From positions 186,001 through 250,000 of the forward strand of contig JACKDU010000009.1 of the NCBI GenBank assembly GCA_020633335.1: a stretch of DNA of 64,000 bases, given 5' to 3'. Numbering within the stretch: the first letter of the stretch is position 1; each line of letters starts with the position of its first letter. The notes beneath the pieces were generated by a model that was given only the letters and a program-made list of their open reading frames with translations, was not told the DNA's origin and searched no databases. The position numbers and the translations under genes are program-made. This document shows, one piece after another, positions 26,575 to 36,700 of this stretch. The DNA is from Myxococcales bacterium. Lineage in GTDB: Bacteria > Myxococcota_A > Polyangia > Nannocystales > Nannocystaceae.

Positions 26575-28583
26575 TGAGTCGAAGAAGGATTTCACGGCAG
26601 CGCTCGCTCGGGCTCGGGCTCGGGCTCGCCTCCCTCCTGATCGCGGCGGCGCCGGCCCTCGCCCAGCCGGGGATGGGCGGGCGCCCCGACCCCCGGCAGA
26701 TGTCGGGGCTCGCGCGCGTCGACCCCGAGGTCCCGGCCGGGACGATCACCGTCCGCTGCCTCCTCGGGGGCTTCGACGCGCCGGCGGTCGACGCCGAGGT
26801 CACCCTCGAGGCGAGCTCCGCCGACGGCGGCCGCGTGCAGCGCTTCAGCGCCCGGGCGAACGCCGAGGGGCGCGCGACCTTCAGCGGCCTCGGGGACTTC
26901 GTCGGCGGCACGGCGATCGCCAGCGTCGACTTCGGCGAGGGGCCGGTCACCTCGCAGGCGATCCCGGTCGCCGCGTCGGCTGGCTCTCGAGTCATGCTGG
27001 TCAAAGGGGCAGCTTCGCCGGCGGCGGGCGCAGGCGCAGGCGCGCCGACGGGCGCGCCGATGGGCGCTGCGGAGGGCGCGGGCGCGGGCGCGGGCGATGA
27101 GGGCCCGCGGCCCGGCCGTCCCTTCGCCGACGCCCGCTTCCCGAAGGGCTCGCTGGTGGTCGGCGCCCTCGATCTCGGCGCCCGCAAGGGGATCCCGGGG
27201 GCGAAGGTGCGCCTCGAGATCCGGCCGCCGGAGGGCGAGGCGAGCGTCCGCGAGGCGACCACCGACGCCGAGGGGCGGGCGCTCTTCGAGGGCCTCGACG
27301 CCCCGGAGATCGCCGCCGAGAGCGTCCTGAGCGTCGAGATCGTCCTCAAGGAGGGCGCCGCCCCGCAGCGCTCCGAGGAGTTCAAGGTCGCCGAGACCGG
27401 CCAGGCGCTGGTCTTCACCACGGGCGAGGTCAGCGCGGCGGACGCGGCCGCGCCGGTCCGCCGACGGCCGGTGATGCCCCCGCGGCTGACCCCGACGGTG
27501 CCCGCCGGCGCGGTTCGGGTCTCGGTGATCGACGGCCTCGACCTCCCGGTCTCCCAGCAAGCGGTCGAGATCCAGAAGCGCGACGTCACCGGCGCGATCC
27601 GGAGCTACGAGGGGGTCAGCGGCCCCGACGGCGTCGCCTACGTCGAGGGGATCGAGTACGGCGCCGACTCGGCCTACGAGGTCGTCGTCCGCCACAAGGG
27701 CGCGCCCTTCCGCTCCGACCTCTTCCGCCTCCACGAGAGCATGGGGGCGATCGCCGAGGTCCGGGTCTTCGCGACCACCAACGACCTCAGCCGGGTCCGC
27801 TCGGCCGCCCAGATCGAGGTGATCGCCCGGGAGAACGACCTCGCCCAGGTCGCCCAGCTCTACCAGGTCTTCGTCGACGGCGACGAGGCCTTCTGGCCAG
27901 GTCCGGGCCTCCGGATCAGCGGCGCCGAGGGGGCGAGCGGCTTCGTCGTCATGGACCGCGCCTCGCCGATCCTCAGCCACGCCGGCAAGGCGCCCTTCGC
28001 CGAGCTCGAGGAGCCGATCCCGCCCGGCGAGGTCGTCGACCTCTCGATCGCCTACCTGGTCGAGCACGACGGGACCGCGACGATCCGCTGGACGCCGACG
28101 CTGCCGCTCTTTGAGGGCGGCGTCCTCCTCCCCCGCGATCTCAAGCTGACCAAAGGGTCAGACAAGCCGCCGACCCCGCCGCCGCAGGCCCCGGAGGCGC
28201 CCTACGACTACTACGCGCTCGGCGCGAAGGCGGTCGGTCAGCCGATCGAGCTGGTGGTCGAGGGCCTGCCGGTGCGGCCGCGGATCTACAAGCAGATCGG
28301 CCTCGCGCTCGGCCTCGGGATCCTCGCGCTCCTCGGCCTCTCGTTGGCGATCCGCCCGCGCAGCGGCCTCCGTGAGCGCCTCCTCGCCCGTCGCGCCGAG
28401 CTGGTCGCCGCCCTCGAGCGGGTCGGCGCGGGCGCGGATCAGGAGGACGAGCGCGGCAAGATCATCGCCGAGCTCGATCAGGTGGTCCGCAAGCTCGAGG
28501 CCCTCGGCGTCGACAAGCGGGCGGGGGAGGGGGCCGCGGCAGCGCCCTCCGCGGGCGGCGGCGCGTCCGGGCCGAAGGCATGA
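26574..28583 (+). CDS. Large exported protein of the ccm operon, Ig-like/carboxypeptidase-regulatory repeats
   Basis: 669 residues from ATG 26574 (TGATG overlap with the previous gene). A signal peptide (to about AQP, residue 31) is followed by an outside region of roughly 570 residues with three repeats of the type EVTLEAS...DAEGRATFSGL, as in carboxypeptidase-regulatory-like domains, and a Gly/Ala-rich linker (about 143-170). A transmembrane helix near residue 590 (IGLALGLGILALLGLSLA) and a cytoplasmic coiled-coil rich in Arg/Glu/Leu complete it. Function unknown. Its place between ccmF and ccmA suggests a scaffold spanning the membrane for maturation. Confidence 0.82.
   Translation: MSRRRISRQRSLGLGLGLASLLIAAAPALAQPGMGGRPDPRQMSGLARVDPEVPAGTITVRCLLGGFDAPAVDAEVTLEASSADGGRVQRFSARANAEGRATFSGLGDFVGGTAIASVDFGEGPVTSQAIPVAASAGSRVMLVKGAASPAAGAGAGAPTGAPMGAAEGAGAGAGDEGPRPGRPFADARFPKGSLVVGALDLGARKGIPGAKVRLEIRPPEGEASVREATTDAEGRALFEGLDAPEIAAESVLSVEIVLKEGAAPQRSEEFKVAETGQALVFTTGEVSAADAAAPVRRRPVMPPRLTPTVPAGAVRVSVIDGLDLPVSQQAVEIQKRDVTGAIRSYEGVSGPDGVAYVEGIEYGADSAYEVVVRHKGAPFRSDLFRLHESMGAIAEVRVFATTNDLSRVRSAAQIEVIARENDLAQVAQLYQVFVDGDEAFWPGPGLRISGAEGASGFVVMDRASPILSHAGKAPFAELEEPIPPGEVVDLSIAYLVEHDGTATIRWTPTLPLFEGGVLLPRDLKLTKGSDKPPTPPPQAPEAPYDYYALGAKAVGQPIELVVEGLPVRPRIYKQIGLALGLGILALLGLSLAIRPRSGLRERLLARRAELVAALERVGAGADQEDERGKIIAELDQVVRKLEALGVDKRAGEGAAAAPSAGGGASGPKA
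26997..27012. repeat. CTGGTC-AAAG-GGGCAG motif in coding sequence
   Basis: Member of the dispersed motif family; it encodes LVKGA with AAA, GGG and GCA codons unlike the surrounding AAG/GGC/GCG usage. Confidence 0.4.
28146..28161. repeat. CTGACC-AAAG-GGTCAG perfect hairpin motif
   Basis: Perfect 6-bp inverted repeat with a 4-base loop in the large exported ccm-operon protein. It encodes LTKGS with AAA-GGG-TCA, all rare here. Best match to the family consensus. Confidence 0.5.
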
Positions 28584-29326
28584 GCGCGCCGATCACCCCC
28601 CTCGAGGCCCGCGGCCTCAGCCAGCGCTTTGGTCGCAAGCGGGTGCTCCGGCGGGTCGATCTCCGCCTCGACGGCGGCGAGATCGTCGGCCTCGTCGGCG
28701 CCAACGGGGCCGGCAAGACCACGCTCTTCTCGATCCTCAGCGGCCTGATGGCGGCCGACGAGGGCGAGCGGCGCCTCGGCGGGCAGGCGGTCGACGAGCT
28801 GAGCCTCGAGCTCCGCGCCCGCTTCGCCTACGTCGCCCACCGCCCCCAGGTCTACGCCGGCCTCAGCGCCCGCGAGAACCTCGAGCTCGCCGCCGGTCTC
28901 CGGGCGAGCGTCGGCGCCGAGACCCTGCCGAGCGATCAGGCGCTCGCCCGCTTCGGCCTCAGCGACGCCGCCGATCGCCTGGTCGGCGCCTTCTCGCGGG
29001 GGATGGCCCAGCGCCTCGCGCTCGCCCGGGCCTTCGCCGCCCGCCCCGAGGTGCTGATCCTCGACGAGCCCTTCACCGCCCTCGATCGCCAGGGGCGCGA
29101 GCTCCTCGCCGAGATCCTCGCGGACGAGCGCGCCCGCGGGGCGGCGATCCTCCTCTCGTCGCACGACCACGAGATGCTCGCCCGGGTCGCCGATCGGATC
29201 CTCCACCTCGAGGGCGGGGTGATCGCCGGCGAGGTCCGCCGCGGCGACGACGACCCCGACGGCGAGCGCTTCCGGCTGGCCGCGCTCGCCCTCTGGTCGG
29301 GCCCCGCGGGCGCCGCCGAGGGCTAG
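28580..29326 (+). CDS. ccmA: Heme exporter ATP-binding protein CcmA
   Basis: 248 residues. Walker A is GANGAGKTTL, the ABC signature is FSRGMAQRLALARAF, Walker B is VLILDEPFTALD and the switch His is in LLSSHDHEM. CcmA with CcmB and CcmC releases heme-loaded CcmE. It overlaps the upstream gene by ATGA. Its TAG stop is part of the left arm of a 145-base palindromic element that separates it from ccmB. Confidence 0.95.
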   Translation: MSAPITPLEARGLSQRFGRKRVLRRVDLRLDGGEIVGLVGANGAGKTTLFSILSGLMAADEGERRLGGQAVDELSLELRARFAYVAHRPQVYAGLSARENLELAAGLRASVGAETLPSDQALARFGLSDAADRLVGAFSRGMAQRLALARAFAARPEVLILDEPFTALDRQGRELLAEILADERARGAAILLSSHDHEMLARVADRILHLEGGVIAGEVRRGDDDPDGERFRLAALALWSGPAGAAEG

Positions 29327-29467
29327 CAGCCCGTGGCAGGAGTCCCGCGCGCCCTCGCTTGCCCTCGTCGACCCTGACTGTCCCGCCAGAACTTGCAGTA
29401 CGGCCCGGTACAGCGGCGTTCTGTCGAAGCAATCAGGGCCGACGGGACCTCTGCCACGGGCTGCTAG
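29323..29467. repeat. 145-bp palindromic (MITE-like) element between ccmA and ccmB
   Basis: A 25-base arm at 29323-29347 is matched inversely at 29443-29467 in 23 of 25 positions; the outer 17 (CTAGCAGCCCGTGGCAG) are perfect. Inside, CCCTGACTG and CAATCAGGG, CCAGAAC and GTTCTG, and two GTAC near the centre continue the pairing. The ccmA stop codon lies inside the left arm, and GGG flanks both ends. There is no gene within it. It could be a non-autonomous mobile element or a structured RNA hairpin that sets ccmA/ccmB expression. Confidence 0.7.
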
Positions 29468-29535
29468 GGGCGCCTGCGCGCGCCGGTCGCAGACCGGACG
29501 GGCGGCCGCCGATCTGCTAGAAGAGGGCGCCGGCG

Positions 29536-30264
29536 ATGCGTCTCCTCCGCCAGATCCGCCTCCTCCTGGTCGCCGAGCTCCGGCAGGAGATCCGCTCGTT
29601 TGAGGTCGTCCTGACCTCGGCCTTCTTCTCGCTGGTGATGCTCGCGCTCTTCGCCCTCTCGCTCGGGGCGATCCCGGCGAGCGCCCAGGTGGCGGCCGCA
29701 CCCGGCGCGCTCTGGCTCTCGGTCGCCTTCGTCGGCGGCCTCACGCTGACGCGGGTCTTCGATCGCGAGCGCGAGTCGGACACCCTGCGGGCGCTCCTGG
29801 TCGCGCCGGTCGATCGCCTGGCGATCTACTTCGCCAAGGCGGCGATCGCCCTCCTGGTCCTCCTGATCGCCACCGCGGTCCTGGTCCCGGGGCTCGTCGT
29901 CGTCTTCCCGGCGGCCGCGCCGATGGCCGAGCGCCCGCTCTTCACCGCCGCCCTGGTCGTCCTGGGTTGCGTCGGCTATGTCGCCGTCGGTACGCTCTTC
30001 GCGGCCGGGCTGGCGACCGGCAGCGGCAAGAACGTCCTCCTCTCGCTGATCCTCCACCCCCTCACCACTCCGGTCCTGATGTTCAACCTGGTCGCGACCC
30101 GGGCCCTCCTCGAGGCCCACCCCGGCGCCGACGCCTACCTCGGGCGGATGGCGGCGGTCGACGTGATCCTCGTCGGTCTTGGCGCCTGGCTCTTTGAACC
30201 GGTGCTGGTCGGCGGCGGCGGCTCGCAGCGGCGGGCGGCGGCGCGGCCGGGGAGGGGGGCCTGA
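29536..30264 (+). CDS. ccmB: Heme exporter membrane protein CcmB
   Basis: 242 residues with six transmembrane helices. FDRERESDTLRALLVAPVDR is the conserved CcmB cytoplasmic motif, and HPLTTPVLMF the later one. It is the membrane partner of CcmA. The Gly/Arg-rich tail is not conserved. It shares bases with the ccmC start (TGATG). Confidence 0.94.
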   Translation: MRLLRQIRLLLVAELRQEIRSFEVVLTSAFFSLVMLALFALSLGAIPASAQVAAAPGALWLSVAFVGGLTLTRVFDRERESDTLRALLVAPVDRLAIYFAKAAIALLVLLIATAVLVPGLVVVFPAAAPMAERPLFTAALVVLGCVGYVAVGTLFAAGLATGSGKNVLLSLILHPLTTPVLMFNLVATRALLEAHPGADAYLGRMAAVDVILVGLGAWLFEPVLVGGGGSQRRAAARPGRGA

Positions 30265-30935
30265 TGCGCCGCTTCCTCCCCGACGTGATGCTCCTCGCGG
30301 CGGCCGCGATCTTCCCCTACAGCGTCGCGCGGATCTTCCTCGACACGCCGATCGAGCGGACGATGGGGACCGCCTTCAAGATCTTCTTCTTCCACGTGCC
30401 GATGGGCTGGCTCTGCATGCTCATGGCCCTGGTCTGCGGGATCGCGGCCGGGATCGAGCTCCGCCGGCGGTCGACGACCGCCTCCGCGGTCGCCCTCGCG
30501 GCCGCCGAGATCGGCTTCGTGTGCGGCCTCGGGGTCCTCCTCACCGGGCCGATCTGGGGGAACGCGACCTGGGGCAAGCCGTGGACCGGCGACGCCCGGC
30601 AGATGTCGACCGCGCTCCTCTGGCTGATCCTCGCGGCCTACCTGCTGATCCGCCACTATGGCCCCGAGAACAGCCGGCGCCTCGCCGCCGCCCTGGCGAT
30701 CTTCGGGGCGGTCGACGTGCCGATCATCTACTACGCGGTCAAGCTCTGGAAGACGACCCACCCGACCACCGAGGTCGTGGGCTCGCTGCCGCCGGCGCTC
30801 TGGGCCTCGCTCTGGCCCGGCCTCGGCGCCCTGGTGCTCTGCACGCTCGGGCTCATGGGGATCCGGATCCGCCAGCTCCTGATCGCCGAGGAGCTCGATG
30901 ACGCTTGGGTCCGCCTCGCGGACCGCCGAGGTTGA
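30264..30935 (+). CDS. ccmC: Heme handling protein CcmC
   Basis: 223 residues, six transmembrane helices. The His ligands are in FFFHVPMGW and KTTHPTTE, and the WWD-type loop is GNATWGKPWTGDARQMSTALLWL. CcmC loads heme onto CcmE. Tight coupling with ccmB and ccmD. Confidence 0.95.
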   Translation: MRRFLPDVMLLAAAAIFPYSVARIFLDTPIERTMGTAFKIFFFHVPMGWLCMLMALVCGIAAGIELRRRSTTASAVALAAAEIGFVCGLGVLLTGPIWGNATWGKPWTGDARQMSTALLWLILAAYLLIRHYGPENSRRLAAALAIFGAVDVPIIYYAVKLWKTTHPTTEVVGSLPPALWASLWPGLGALVLCTLGLMGIRIRQLLIAEELDDAWVRLADRRG

Positions 30936-30940
30936 CGACC

Positions 30941-31231
30941 ATGGAAGCACTCTCCGCCGAGCCCGCCGCGGCCGCCCAGGCGCCCGACAACACCCCCGAC
31001 GAGTACGCGCCGGTCGCCGGCCGCTCGCTCGCCGAGGTCGAGCAGGTCCGCCAGCTCGAGAGCATCGCCGCCCAGAAGGCCGCCCGCGACTACCAGCACA
31101 TCATCTGGGCCTACGGGATCCTCTGGGCGCTCTTCGCCGCCTACGGCATCTTCCTCTGGCGACGGTCGGCCCGTCTCCGCGCCGACATGAGTGATCTCCG
31201 TCGGGAGCTTGGCGGCCGCGAGGGGCGATGA
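30941..31231 (+). CDS. ccmD: CcmD-like small membrane protein
   Basis: 96 residues from ATG 30941. After a 50-residue polar N-part, one transmembrane helix (IIWAYGILWALFAAYGIFLW) and the basic-helical tail RRSARLRADMSDLRREL match the CcmD pattern. CcmD helps release holo-CcmE from CcmABC. The N-terminal extension is longer than in typical CcmD. Position after ccmC supports the call. Confidence 0.8.
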   Translation: MEALSAEPAAAAQAPDNTPDEYAPVAGRSLAEVEQVRQLESIAAQKAARDYQHIIWAYGILWALFAAYGIFLWRRSARLRADMSDLRRELGGREGR

Positions 31232-31407
31232 CCCTCGGTCACTTCTTCTACATCCCGGGGGTCCTCGTCCTCGGGCTGGTGATCGGCTACGTCCTCGGCG
31301 GTCGGGCGGCGGTCGCCCAGAGCGCGGATCGCGACGAGCGCGACGCGCGAAAGGCGGCCCGGCGCGCCCGTCAGGCCGCGCGCGAGGGCGAGCGCCCCGG
31401 CGCCTAG
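31228..31407 (+). CDS. 59-residue membrane protein at the end of the ccm operon
   Basis: ATG 31228 overlaps the ccmD stop by ATGA. The product begins MTLGHFFYIPGVLVLGLVIG, one hydrophobic helix, followed by a highly charged Arg/Ala/Glu/Asp helix ending ERPGA. Third-position G/C bias is maintained. No function can be assigned; the coupling to ccmD argues that it is a real gene and part of the maturation system. Confidence 0.72.
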   Translation: MTLGHFFYIPGVLVLGLVIGYVLGGRAAVAQSADRDERDARKAARRARQAAREGERPGA

Positions 31408-31418
31408 CCCGGGCCGTG

Positions 31419-31440
31419 GGGCGGGCGTCTCCGCTCGCCC
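31419..31440 (+). terminator. Hairpin after the ccm operon
   Basis: GGGCGGGCG (31419-31427) pairs with CGCTCGCCC (31432-31440), one G-U pair included, loop of 4. Twelve bases after the last small gene. A short CTTTC follows rather than a T-run. Confidence 0.45.
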
Positions 31441-31498
31441 CTGCGCGCTTTCGGGAGCGGGCCAAAGGGTGCTAGAAACCCCCGACCGCAGGAGCTCG

Positions 31499-32644
<1,146 letters not shown>

Positions 32645-32659
32645 GGCCCGGCGAGCGCC

Positions 32660-33481
32660 ATGTGGAGCGTCGCGGAGCTGCCGATCGGGGTCTTTGACTC
32701 CGGGGTCGGCGGCCTCACGGTCCTCCGCGCGCTCCGCGAGGCGCTCCCGGACGAGGCCTTCCTCTACCTCGGCGACACCGCCCGCCTCCCCTACGGGACC
32801 AAGAGCCCGGAGACGGTCCGCCGCTACGCCGAGCAGACCGCCGAGATCCTCGTGGATCAGGGGGTCAAGATGCTGGTGATCGCCTGTAACACGGCGTCGG
32901 CGGTCGCCATCGACCACCTCCGCCGGCGCTTCGCCCCCCTGCCGGTGGTCGGGGTGATCGAGCCGGGGGCCCAGGCCGCGGTCGCGGCCTCCGAGCGCGG
33001 TGAGATCCTGGTGATCGCCACCGAGGGGACGGTCCGCGGCGGGGCCTACGAGCGTGCCATCCGCGCCCTGCGACCGGAGGCCGCGGTGACCTCCACGCCC
33101 TGTGCTCTCTTCGTCGCCCTCGCCGAGGAGGGGTGGGTCGAGGGGCCGATCGCCGAGGCGATCGCCCGCCGCTACCTCCGACCGATCCTCGACGAGCGGC
33201 CGGGGATCGACGCCCTGGTCCTGGGCTGCACCCACTTCCCGGTGCTCCGCGAGGCGATCGCCGCGGTCGTCGGCTCGCGGGTCGCGCTGGTGGATTCGGC
33301 GGCGACGACCGCCGCGGTGGTCGCTGGCCTCCTCCCCGGCGATCTCCGCCGCGGGTCCGGCGGGCCGGCGCCCTCCCTCCGTTTCCTGGCGACAGACGCC
33401 CCCCAGCGCTTTGTCCGGGTCGGGCCGGTCTTCCTCGGCGAGGCGATCGCCCCGGCGTCGGTCGAGCTCGTCGATCTCTAG
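32660..33481 (+). CDS. murI: Glutamate racemase
   Basis: 273 residues. The two catalytic cysteines are in IACNTASAVA and LGCTHFPVL; the N-terminal IGVFDSGVGGLTV and YLGDTARLPYG are standard. It makes D-glutamate for peptidoglycan in the cytoplasm. An inverted pair GAGGCG/CGCCTC just after the stop (33482-33516) might form a weak hairpin. Confidence 0.95.
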   Translation: MWSVAELPIGVFDSGVGGLTVLRALREALPDEAFLYLGDTARLPYGTKSPETVRRYAEQTAEILVDQGVKMLVIACNTASAVAIDHLRRRFAPLPVVGVIEPGAQAAVAASERGEILVIATEGTVRGGAYERAIRALRPEAAVTSTPCALFVALAEEGWVEGPIAEAIARRYLRPILDERPGIDALVLGCTHFPVLREAIAAVVGSRVALVDSAATTAAVVAGLLPGDLRRGSGGPAPSLRFLATDAPQRFVRVGPVFLGEAIAPASVELVDL

Positions 33482-33556
33482 AGGCGGGGAGGCTCCTGGC
33501 CCGATGCCCAGCGCCTCGGGGCGCGGCCGGGTGAGGGGGCCGGCCACATGAGCCCC

Positions 33557-33586
33557 GGTCCGGGTGCTCCCCCGAGGTCCGGGTGC
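33557..33586. repeat. Two GGTCCGGGTGC direct repeats
   Basis: 11-base repeats at 33557-33567 and 33576-33586, 19 bases apart, in the 242-base gap before the TonB receptor gene. Near-two-turn spacing fits a pair of operator sites. Confidence 0.35.
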
Positions 33587-33651
33587 GGCCGATGCGGAAG
33601 ATCCTGGCGGTCGAAATTCCGGCTTTTGGGGCTGCTCGGTCGCCTGGACCT

Positions 33652-33662
33652 TGTGATATATC
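33652..33662 (+). promoter_or_regulatory. Candidate extended -10 promoter of the TonB receptor gene
   Basis: TGTGATATATC at 33652-33662 is a sharp AT-rich spot with an extended -10 form. No good -35 box is seen. It is 62 bases before the GTG start. Confidence 0.35.
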
Positions 33663-33723
33663 CCGTGGTCACCGATGCACTCCCGGTCCCCCGGGGTCTG
33701 TCGTCGGCAAGGAGCCCACAACG

Positions 33724-36700
33724 GTGAATCGCAGCCGCTCACTCCTCAAGTACACGCTCTCGTTGCCCCTCGCGATCGCTCCTGCGCTGGTTGCGATGCT
33801 CACGCCTGAGATCGCCCACGCCGCCGCCGACGGAACGATCAGCGGTGTGGTCTCCGACCAGAACACCGGGGAGAAGATCGAGGACGCGATCGTCGTGATC
33901 CAGTGCGCCTGCCTCCAGGGGACGCGGGAGACGAGGACCAACGCCGACGGTCTCTACGCCTTCCGCAACCTGCCGCCGGGCGCCTACACGATCCAGGTCC
34001 TCTACGGCAAGGCGGACGTGTCGAAGCAGACGGTCCTGCAGCGCGGCCAGAAGCTCCGCGCCGGCTTCCCGATCGATCCGAAGAACGAGTTCAAGCGGGT
34101 CATCGTCGTCGAGTCGAAGCCGGTCCGCGCCGACACCTCGATCACCACCAAGGTGTCGATGGAGCAGGCGAAGAACATCCCGGTGGGCGGGACCAGCCGT
34201 GACTTCACCTCGGTGGTCGACCTCTCGCCGACCGCGACCTCGGACGCCGCCGGTATCCGCCTCGCGGGCACCACCGGCGCCGAGTCGAAGTACGTCGTCG
34301 ACGGCGCCAACGTCACGAGCCCGGCCTTCGGTACGGTCGGCGCGACGATCGTCCAGGAGTTCATCGAGGACGTCGAGGTCCTCGAGTCGGGCTACGACGC
34401 CGAGTACGGCGGCGCCTCGGGCGGCGTCGTCTCTGCCCGCCGCGTCGGCGGCACCAACAAGTACCGCGGTCAGGTGGTCGTCCGCGCGACCCCGCGCTTC
34501 GCCCAGCCCCGCCTGATCGCCGCGACCGACGAGTCGCTCCGCGTCGCCTCGGTCGCCGACATCCAGCTCGAGTCGGTCGTCACCCTCAACGGCCCGATCA
34601 TCAAGGACAAGCTCTTCTTCGCGGTCGGCGTCAACCCGAACTGGCTCCGCCGCTCGCTGATCCAGTCCTTCTACCACCGCGAGGACCGCGACAACTCGGG
34701 CGGCTACGCCGACTGCCCCTACCAGAACGGCGACTTCGACTGCGTCGACGGCGGCAACTACATCGCCTCGACCAAGTTCGCCGAGCAGCGCTTCAAGACC
34801 GGCTACTTCCTCTTCGGCTACTCCGCGCGTATCGACTGGGTCATCAACCCGAAGCACCGCCTGATCCTCTCCGGCGGCGGCGGCCCGGTCTTCGAGCGGA
34901 CCACCTACCGCCTGCCGCTGGGCTCCGAGCCCGGCGCCTTCGGGACCAACCCCTCGCAGTCGATCGGCGGCCAGTCGCGCATCGCCTCGGGTATCGTCAA
35001 CAACCACTTCGGCACCTCGCTCCTCAACGGCTCCGCGGTCTCCCTCAACTACGAGGGCCGCGTCCTCGACGACAAGCTCGAGATCGACGCCGGCCTGACC
35101 TACTACCAGGACCGCCGGATCGACGCCTGGAAGCTCGACAACCCGGAGCTCAAGAACATCCCGCTGACCCAGGAGAGCGACACCCAGGGCCGCAACCTCT
35201 ACGAGTTCCTCGACCGCGACGGCGCCGTCCGCCTGGTCCCGGGGGTCGATGAGGCCTGCAACGGCTCCGACCTCCCGGGTCTCGCCTGTCCGACCCGCCG
35301 CTGGCTCTCCGGTGGTCTCGGTCAGTACGACGATCAGATCAACCGCCGCGTCGGTGGGAACGTCTCGCTGACCCACTTCTTCAACGCCGCCGGCTCCCAC
35401 CAGCTCAAGTACGGCTCCCTCATCGAGCACGTCGAGCGCAAGATCATCTCGACCTACTCGGGTCAGAACGCCGGCGACTTCTACAACGACTGTATGGCCG
35501 GCGAGATCGACGGCGGCGAGTACTGCTACAACCCGTCGACCGGCGAGTACCGGATCACCAACTCGACCCGCGTCAACAACAACCGCGCGGTCATCGTCGA
35601 CTCGGACAACCCGAACAACCGCTTCACCCGCGGCTACGGCCGGGTCCGCTCCGAGGAGGGCGACCTCCGGGCGATCGCCACGCCGATCGGCGCTGGTATC
35701 CGCGCCAAGGACTACACGTCCAAGCTCAGCACCCAGAACTACGCCTTCTTCCTCCAGGACAAGTGGGCGGCGCTCTCGAACCTCTACATCAACGCTGGTC
35801 TCCGCTGGGAGATGCAGGACATGCGCGACCTCATGGGTCAGCGCCAGATCTTCATCTGGGACAACGTCGCCCCGCGCATCGGCCTGGTCTACGACTGGAC
35901 GGATGAAGGCAAGAGCCGCCTCTACGCGAGCTACGGCTGGTTCTACCAGCAGCTCCCGACCCAGCTGAACAGCCGCGTCTTCGGCGGCCTCGTCACGGTC
36001 AGCCGCTCGTACCGCGGGTCGGACTGTGAGGGTACGGTCAACATCAACGGGACCGACAACCCGAAGAGCATCGACGGTCAGCCGACCGAGTACTGCGTCG
36101 ACTTCAACCAGGGCACCACCGGCCTGACCACCGGCGCGGTCGTCCCCCGGCTCCGCGGCCAGTACAACGAGCAGTTCCAGCTCGGCTACGAGCAGGAGGT
36201 CATCGAGGACCTCGTCCTCGGCGTCCAGTGGCTCCACAACAACCTCGGCCGCGCGGTCGAGGACGTGTCGACCAACGGCGGCCTCAACTTCATCATCGCC
36301 AACCCGGGCGAGTCGGTCTCGCAGGCCGACATCGACAAGCAGGTCGCGCAGTGCAACGACCTCGACACCCAGTTCATGAACGCGGCGGACGACGATCCGC
36401 AGCGTGACGTCCTGGCCCGCGAGCTCAACCGCTGCAAGTTCCTCGCCGACGCCTTCCAGAAGGTGAACACCCTCTTCTCGAAGCCGGTCCGCAACTACGA
36501 CGCGTGGACCTTCCGCCTCCAGAAGCGCTTCGCCAAGAACTGGGTGGTCACGGCGAACTACACCTACAGCCGCCTCATCGGTAACTACGACGGCTCGGTC
36601 GACCGCAACACCGGCGCGATCAACCTCGGCGCGAGCACCCAGTACGACATCCCCGAGCTGGTCCGCAACAGCTTCGGTCCCCTCTACAACAACGTCCCGC

